DNA from: Diogma glabrata
Taxonomy: Eukaryota; Arthropoda; Insecta; Diptera; Cylindrotomidae
Assembly (NCBI GenBank): GCA_963693315.1
Contig: OY856188.1
Span: forward strand, 1,868,769-1,932,768
Reading direction: 5' to 3'
DNA: 64,000 bases
Positions 57,793-64,000 of this stretch are shown in pieces; the stretch's first letter is position 1; the number at the start of each line of letters is the position of its first letter. The position numbers and the translations under genes were made by a program. A model generated the notes under the pieces. That model saw nothing but the letters and a program-made list of their open reading frames with translations, was not told where the DNA came from and made no database searches.

Positions 57793-59952
57793 CTAGCTTA
57801 AATAATTTAACTTCATACCATGCTCTACCAATGCAAAATCTTCAATGACATCGTTAAAGTAATGTTCCGTACTCATCAGACTTTTTAATTGTTCTCGTTC
57901 AATATACATTAAAGCAGATGAATCAAAAACATTTTCATCGATTGGATTTTCGGCAAACATTTTTATTCGCTTTAAACACGAACAACTTAAATTTTCTGAT
58001 AAAACAAACGACGGTGCTGGAATAGTTGCAACTAGCAAAGCTAATTTATAAACTTCACTCAAATTTGATTTCAAATCGTATTCAATTATATATTGAATAA
58101 ATTGAGATAAGTTAAATGATTGATTTCGAAATTCTTTTTGCCTATAAATCGCATTCAATTCCGTTAGTAATAATGTTAGATTGAAATGATGTGAGTAAAC
58201 CTTAATTAACTTATCAAATAAATTTTGTGGAAAATTTTCACAATATTCTGGAAAACAATTAAAATCAAGTAACTTTATAAATTGAATATCATCGAATGAT
58301 AATAAACGAAAACTTAATTCTAACAATATATTGTCAATAACTTTAATTATTAATTCCTTGTAGTATAATTTCGGTTTTAAATCTAATCTATGTCGCTTAA
58401 TTGTCGTGTTGTATTTTTTATTTAAATTTTCATTTAACGATATCCAAAAATTGTCAAAATCACATTTTTTCGATATCAAAAATTCTAAAAAGTTTTTCAT
58501 CAAATCAGGACACAAAACCTTATTTTTAACATTTTGTAGTTCAGCATAAAGCGTATCTGAATGTGGAAAGATTTTTGAATAAAAATATAAAAATACTAAA
58601 AAGTTTTCATCTTCAAGTAACGATAAAAAACCCCTTGATTGATTTATTATTTCCGAATCCCATTTATCTACATTTTCACCCAAAATGTTTTCAAATACTT
58701 CACGCAAATCATCTAGATGTATATATAATATTAAAACTAAATGTCCATTTAATTCCCAGTGATTTGTAGTTGGCAATGGTATCTTTAATTTTGAAATCCA
58801 ATCGAAACCTTCTAATTTTTTAGATAAATTATTAAAAAAATTTGCTAATCCTAATAGATTAGAGAAGAAATATTTAACTTCTTTTATTTTATTTGCAGAT
58901 TGGATTATTATTGTATCAAATGTATGTTCGAAATATTGCACGAATAATGCTGTGGGAATTTTACTTTTTATATTAGTGTAAAGATGACGCGAATGGCCAT
59001 CTTTTTTAATCAAAGCCCCATCGTAGCTATAAGAAATAATTTTTTTTGCTAAATTATATTCACCAATAAATTTCATGAAAAATATTTCTATTTCTTCTAC
59101 GGTTCTGGGAACTGTTTGATCGATAAATTTAATAAATTTTTCAACAGATATTCCTATATCATTCACATATCTTAATGTAATCGCTACTCGCGATTTATTA
59201 TTTATATCAATGATCTCATTAAAAATTATTGCTACAAATAACGTTTTTTCCAAATGTTGAGTTTTTATACAAAGGTCCATTACTTTGGTTATAGACGTCA
59301 TCAAATCAACTTGTATCTTTTCTATTAACTCGTTTGAAATATCAGATGATTCCAAATATTGTTTTAAAACTGGGTTTTGTTCAGCTATTAATATTAAAAT
59401 GTTGTTTGTAGTATTAGATAGCTCATTTTTCTTTGTAAAATTTATGCCATGCTGACCAATCGAACAAAATATGTGAATCAGATTTTTTATAACTTCTCTA
59501 TTCCTATTAACTTGAGAGTTATACATTTCCATTGTCATAGCGTGGTTAAGTTTTTCTTTTGGAATTTTTCCAAAAATTTTTAACTGAACTTCAGCATTTT
59601 TATGAGCTATTGATTCATCACTATGTTTCTTTATAAATTTTGATAAAATACTAAAATCAGTAACTCCAGGATGTGAATTCCACACAAAGTTGTAATTATT
59701 AAATAGTAAACATGGCCAACAGTAAACAGAATTTGTCTTTTTACATCCTGTCAACCATTCTTCTTTATAAAAAAAATCCACACAAATATTTCCTATTCTT
59801 TTCGGTGAGTTCAAGTTGAGACCATTTGAAGAGTATTCAAGTTGTGGTTTTGGTCTCCCTATTTTTATAATTTCAAGTTGTTCCTCATAGTCCAATGCAT
59901 GAAATTTTTTTATTAATAACTTCTCTATCACACAATTACAGATTGTTTCCAT
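57793..59952 (-). CDS. ZMYM1-like/hAT transposase-derived protein, 719 aa, TTF-type zinc finger
   Basis: One uninterrupted ORF. Residues about 55-120 form a TTF-type zinc finger (FFYKEEWLTGC, YCWPCLLF, then a KHSDESIAH motif; candidate ligands Cys78, Cys81, His110, His117). Residues about 160-350 are the DUF4371/RNase H-like region: IGQHGINF, LFVAIIFNEIIDINNKS, ITLRYVN, YSYDGA, FEHTFD. The position where hAT enzymes carry the first catalytic Asp (usual V-D-G/E-x-T-D) reads F-N-E, i.e. Asn245, while Asp311 of YDGA is kept. A hATC-like tail occurs near 660-690 (VYKLALLVATIPAPSF). No hAT terminal repeats or 8-bp duplications are evident nearby. TTTTTTTTAG directly precedes the start on the minus strand, so an upstream exon is possible. 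Either a domesticated gene or a recently inactivated transposon. Confidence 0.7.
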   Translation of the reverse strand: METICNCVIEKLLIKKFHALDYEEQLEIIKIGRPKPQLEYSSNGLNLNSPKRIGNICVDFFYKEEWLTGCKKTNSVYCWPCLLFNNYNFVWNSHPGVTDFSILSKFIKKHSDESIAHKNAEVQLKIFGKIPKEKLNHAMTMEMYNSQVNRNREVIKNLIHIFCSIGQHGINFTKKNELSNTTNNILILIAEQNPVLKQYLESSDISNELIEKIQVDLMTSITKVMDLCIKTQHLEKTLFVAIIFNEIIDINNKSRVAITLRYVNDIGISVEKFIKFIDQTVPRTVEEIEIFFMKFIGEYNLAKKIISYSYDGALIKKDGHSRHLYTNIKSKIPTALFVQYFEHTFDTIIIQSANKIKEVKYFFSNLLGLANFFNNLSKKLEGFDWISKLKIPLPTTNHWELNGHLVLILYIHLDDLREVFENILGENVDKWDSEIINQSRGFLSLLEDENFLVFLYFYSKIFPHSDTLYAELQNVKNKVLCPDLMKNFLEFLISKKCDFDNFWISLNENLNKKYNTTIKRHRLDLKPKLYYKELIIKVIDNILLELSFRLLSFDDIQFIKLLDFNCFPEYCENFPQNLFDKLIKVYSHHFNLTLLLTELNAIYRQKEFRNQSFNLSQFIQYIIEYDLKSNLSEVYKLALLVATIPAPSFVLSENLSCSCLKRIKMFAENPIDENVFDSSALMYIEREQLKSLMSTEHYFNDVIEDFALVEHGMKLNYLS

Positions 59953-59954
59953 TT

Positions 59955-60325
59955 CCTAAAAAAAACCTCAAATTATTAATTATACTTTATAATTAAATTG
60001 TATGTGAAAAACTATGCATGAATATAAGATCCCCAATATTAATTTCAAAAAAAGGTTTTATGGTGCTGTCAATTTGGGCGTTTCTTTGATCACAGCAGGT
60101 TTAAGCACGCGGCATACTATCCCTACCTTGGTAGGGATGCTTCAAACAGATGCTTGAATTACCATGGTTTAATGGCGAATTTACTACGTTAGTATTGTAT
60201 CGATTACGGAAAAAATCAAATCGAACGGAATCAACATGTGACATTTTGTTCCTGCATAAATAAACATAAAAACATGAAATTAAACGAAACGGATTCACAC
60301 AGGAAACATCTCAAAAAAACCTCTT
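59955..60325. other. Interval upstream of the hAT-derived ORF
   Basis: The minus-strand open stretch 60101..60298 ends next to an AAG|GTAGGG donor-like site (about 60125), but joining it to the acceptor-like site before 59952 gives a frame that stops after a few codons. I therefore do not call an upstream coding exon; a 5' UTR exon remains possible. Confidence 0.4.
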
Positions 60326-60329
60326 CTTA

Positions 60330-61050
60330 ATTTGTCAATAACTAATATTTTCCAACTGTTTCTATTAGTACAGTAACATTTTTAGAAATCTTCTTCATAG
60401 CAATAATTACAACTGGCATAAGCTGATATTTTTTAACCCAATCATTTCTGTTAGTCCATCAAAATTTTTCTATTCAAGAATCACATCTTATGTGAGAAAA
60501 GGACATTTAATTTGTAACTACCTGATATTCTTCAATCTATTAGTTCACAAAACTTCTCGGAAATTCTCTTCATTTAGTGTAAATAATACTTTTCAATAAT
60601 TCACATGTTGTGAAAACAAATGGCATTTAATCTGACAGATATTAATTCAAATTTTCAATCCAACTGAATCTATTAGTCTGGACAAAATTCTTCAAAAACC
60701 TCTCCATTTAGCGTATGTGCTTCCTTTTAAAAGTTATAACTTTTTCCAAAAACTAACATTTAACTGATAGTTTCCAATCCAGGTGATCCTATTAGTCCAG
60801 TATACTTAGCAGAAAATCTCCCGTTTAGTGTAAACACTTCTTTTCAATCGTTAAATTTATCTGGAAAAACCACATTTAATAGACACAATCTCATATATTA
60901 TTCCAACCCAACTGTTACTATTAGTTCATAAAACATCGTACCTAACGTAAATGCTTCTTTTCAAAAGTTACAATTTTTTTTTAGATAAAACGACATTTAA
61001 TCTGCGACAACTAGATAGTTGCCACCTGTTTTTATTAGTTGGAAGTAGCT
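60330..61050. repeat. Degenerate tandem array, about 122-bp period
   Basis: Recurring words keep phase: CATTTAAT/CATTTAAC at about 60505, 60627, 60748, 60868 and 60990; (C/T)TATTAGT(C/T) at about 60538, 60669, 60791, 60918 and 61037; and a (C/G)TTTAG(T/C)GTAAA.. CTTCTTTTCAA block at about 60570, 60702, 60822 and 60942. Five to six diverged units. No ORF. The array lies about 400 bp upstream of the hAT-derived ORF. Confidence 0.8.
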
Positions 61051-61054
61051 GAAG

Positions 61055-63860
61055 TTGGATTCACTCATATCCAATTTCATATGTAATGACAATTAATGGC
61101 ATACAAATACATAATTGATTATCAAATGTCAAATGTTTCTAGTCAAAAAAGATTCCAATCATATATTTTTCAAACAAATTGGGTAACAAAATGTATGAGT
61201 ACCACTTTTTTGATACAATTATAATACAATAATCAAGCTCCTGCTTCACATAAAAATGCCGACCATCAATATTTATCCATATTTCAAGTACATGAAAAAA
61301 AAGGTTACGGAATATGAAAAAAAATCACAAAAAATAGACTTGTATTAATTATTTAAGCAGTTTCCGAGAATTTGAAAAATTTAAAGCGATTGGAAAACCA
61401 ACATTTTCTCAATTTTAAAACTTTATTCAGCTAACAGAAATCCTGAAGAGACTCCGAAATGTCTTAACAACATTTCTAAAATTTGATACAATTCCCTGGA
61501 TGTGAAACTCAAGTCCGATTGACTAAAGCTTTGTTTAGAGAAATTCGCTTTCTTCTTCGTGGATCATCTTAAAATTTAAAAATTGTTCACTGTGCTTCTA
61601 AGCGACTTGAGACATTTTTTTGTTGCAAAAGTACACAATGATAATTTGTGTTAGACTAAAAAGTACTGCTTTTAGGATGTGCCTGAATTGTCTGGCAGCA
61701 TCTAAGACCATTTGTACAACTGTTTTTTGTATGCCTTCAACATTTTCATTCAACAATTATCATTTTCAATATGTATTGTAACTTTTACGCCATCTATAAT
61801 GATGGAAGCAAATTTTTTGTTTTGATTTTACTTTTAGGCCAATATTTCAGAAATGAGGGCAATGATCTGATATATGTGATAAGTTATAAACAAAATATTA
61901 ATTGGGTAATTTTGAGAAATTTGTTATTCTATTCAAATTAATAAAGTTTATAATACAATATTTCCAACACTCGTGAATTAGATGGTTTATTTTAATTATT
62001 ATCACACCAAATCAAATACGGCGCCATATAGGTCAGGACCTAGAGCTCAGTCAAACCCATATCCGCCGCTGTTCATAATTACACACCAAATAGAATAAAA
62101 CAAAAAGGGGTCTGACGAAGACGAGATGTGATAGACTTTAAAGAGTGACCATTCCTGAATATAGATACGAAGTGGAACAAGAATCACTTTAACATTCGCT
62201 ACAACGAAGTTCTCAAACGACTTTGTTGTAGTTGTTCTCAAACTACTTTGCGGCCAATTCACACTATCCACGAAGATATCCAATGCAATTCGACCAAATG
62301 GTCTATCATCAATTATGTTGCACTAAGCATGAATTAAAAAAAAATTAGTTAATTAACCACAGACGAGTGCAAACCATTTTGCATATGAGAAGCCTCTCTG
62401 AACAGCTAAGTCAAACTTTGTGTAAAAAAAAATTATTCATGTACTTGTTAGGGATTACTGTCCGGCAATAGGTTAATATCAAAATAAATATTAAGTATGA
62501 TCATTTCTGGGTTCACATAAGACAACCGTGTTAAAAAATTTGAAAAATGAAACAACTCTAGAAGAGCTATTTGTGGTATTTTTATAGAAAATTACTAATT
62601 AGTTTAGAAAAGACCTAATTCAAAATTAACAATTGCATATTTTTTTTACATGAATATTTAGTTTAACGGTACTTACTGTACTTCCACATTATCGGTGAAT
62701 GTAAATAGAAATAAGGAACACAAATTTAAACAACGTTTTTTCTATTAAAATTTGTATAAACTAAAACTCACTAACTTTTTTAATATGATTAATGTGTTAA
62801 ATGCACATTGAAAGATAAAATTAATATTACTAATTCACGAATTCTGTTTTTATACACAAACATGCTGAAATGCAGTTAAAAACAAATGACGTCTATGATT
62901 TTTGATATTGTCCTAAGCGTTATTACGTTTTCATTCATATCGTTTTTAATTATTAAATCTAGGCTTCCATATGATTTTATGTATCTACGGTTTTGAATCG
63001 ATATTTTTTGAACGTATTGTCGTTACAAAAGTTCGTTATTTAAAAAACCTAAAAATCCATGCAGACGTTCTTGACGAAATTAACAGTTTTTTTTGAGAAA
63101 CAGTTACAAAGATATTTCTTTAAATATTTTATTTTATTGTAAAATTAGCCAAAAAACGTTATTACTTTAATATTAAATTAAGTATAAAAAACACATCTTG
63201 AATTTGTAATTGTATCTAAATAAAACTAACATCAGCAATTCTATAAAAATAAATAAGCGACTAGACAATTGTATGTAACAACAAAAAATACTGCACTTAT
63301 GCATTATATTTCCTCAATTAATTCTAGTATTGTACAGAAATGAAAAATACTGATTATTTTAATTACATTCTTTCGACAAGACTCCGATAGAAAGACGGAA
63401 AATATAAAAAATGAAAAACCACTCAAAATAACATGATTTGATTCGTACTGAGAACGGTAAATGTATTTTTCCTTCGTTCCCCAAAGGCCCTACGTGAAAA
63501 GAGTAACTAACAATAAATAGATGCAGAAGAAAAAATTAAATAACGTAATATAAATAATGTAACTAATCTAAATTATTACAAAGCTTATAAAATTATAAAT
63601 ATTTGTGTGTAAAAGCGTTATCTGTACCTATATATAGTTTAACAACTAGCACATTATTTTTGAAAATTATATAAGTGCGCAATTTGACTTTTTTTTAATT
63701 GAAGAAGATCAACGGTTCTGCCATTGTTTTTAATGCATAATAATTTAAGTTTTATGATTTTTCATTCCCTAACGCTATCACATTTTGATAAAAAAAATAT
63801 TTCTAAAATAGTTCCAAGAATGTTTTCGTTTCCATATTCTTTTAGTTTGTAGGCTTTGTG
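61055..63860. other. Interval with no supported gene
   Basis: The patch 62040-62290 is less AT-rich and has a 78-codon minus-strand open stretch (62047..62283) including WSLFKVYHISSSSDPF; I do not recognise it. The right end (below 63868) probably contains the 3' UTR of the minus-strand gene that leaves the window, but I could not place a poly(A) site. The remainder is AT-rich. Confidence 0.4.
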
Positions 63861-63867
63861 ATCTATT

Positions 63868-63999
63868 TTAATCTAACGACATTCCTTGAATCCATGCGCT
63901 TAAGTCGCTACCATCTGATTCCATAACTATCTCTTGGGGTGAGTCAGGTGTTAAAATTATTTTAGCAGCAGTTCGACCACTCAAATAAGCACCATGTAC
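63868..63999 (-). CDS. C terminus of a gene leaving the window, flavin amine oxidase-like
   Basis: The last 43 codons plus a TAA stop on the minus strand, open to the window edge. The first 16 visible residues, VHGAYLSGRTAAKIIL, fit the final FAD-binding motif of flavin-containing amine oxidases and related FAD enzymes (G-A-x-x-S-G-x-x-A-A-x-x-I), where the helix after the motif contacts the flavin. The tail, SPQEIVMESDGSDLSAWIQG then MSLD, is hydrophilic and does not help identify the subfamily. Codon usage is clearly less AT-biased than the surroundings, as expected for a real exon. Polyamine oxidase or lysine-specific demethylase-like proteins are possible, but such a short segment cannot decide. 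Confidence 0.5.
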   Translation of the reverse strand, partial: VHGAYLSGRTAAKIILTPDSPQEIVMESDGSDLSAWIQGMSLD

Positions 64000-64000
64000 A

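Noticed and set aside
59955..60298. Upstream coding exon of the hAT-derived gene
   Set aside because: The donor-like AAG|GTAGGG joined to the acceptor before 59952 gives a frame with an early stop; only a UTR exon would be possible.

Overview
The window looks like insect nuclear DNA. It is strongly AT-rich, has long gene-free stretches, a 61-nt intron with insect-type splice sites, and many decayed insect-type transposons: jockey, LOA, R1 and RTE non-LTR elements, Ty3/gypsy, Tc1-mariner, hAT, tRNA-derived SINEs and foldback elements. A dipteran is plausible because LOA elements are frequent there, but that is inference. There is no sign of bacterial, organellar or viral genome organisation.

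Only three loci look like possible host genes. (1) 52722..54035 (+) is a three-exon gene of 378 codons. It encodes a CARD plus caspase protein resembling the Dronc/caspase-9 group, but the catalytic His and Cys positions are both substituted, so it reads as an open, spliceable pseudocaspase. (2) 57793..59952 (-) is an uninterrupted 719-aa ZMYM1-like/hAT-transposase-derived protein with a TTF-type zinc finger. The first catalytic Asp appears to be Asn. (3) 63868..63999 (-) is the last 43 codons of a gene running off the right edge; its sequence resembles the C-terminal FAD-binding motif of flavin-containing amine oxidases.

Layout: 1.3-3.2 kb is a jockey-like LINE (-), followed directly by a nearly full-length but frameshifted RTE-like LINE (+, 3.3-6.5 kb), a 25-bp tandem repeat and a tRNA-Ser-like SINE. 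At 11.0-13.4 kb there is a gypsy pol tail with a candidate LTR (-) beside a 0.9-kb palindromic element. At 14.2-16.0 kb lies a repeat family ending in a hairpin plus CCCTAA, with other copies at 38.8 and 45.1-46.4 kb. At 19.1-22.6 kb an internally deleted LOA LINE is split by a 2.6-kb element with CACTG inverted ends, which itself holds tandem duplications and a LINE 3' end. At 24-30 kb there are several inverted-repeat elements and 5'-truncated LINE ends. 29.9-32.5 kb is a second LOA copy with a PHD-like finger and 56.5-57.6 kb a third. 34.3-34.8 kb is a gypsy integrase relic; 48.2-49.3 kb is an R1-like LINE start. 54.2-55.9 kb holds a mariner relic with a nested MITE and a jockey-like fragment just downstream of the caspase. 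60.3-61.05 kb is a degenerate tandem array of about 122-bp units.

I see no pathway-level cooperation among the three host-like genes. The main interest is the catalytically dead CARD-caspase, the hAT-derived ORF, and the legible history of nested insertions.
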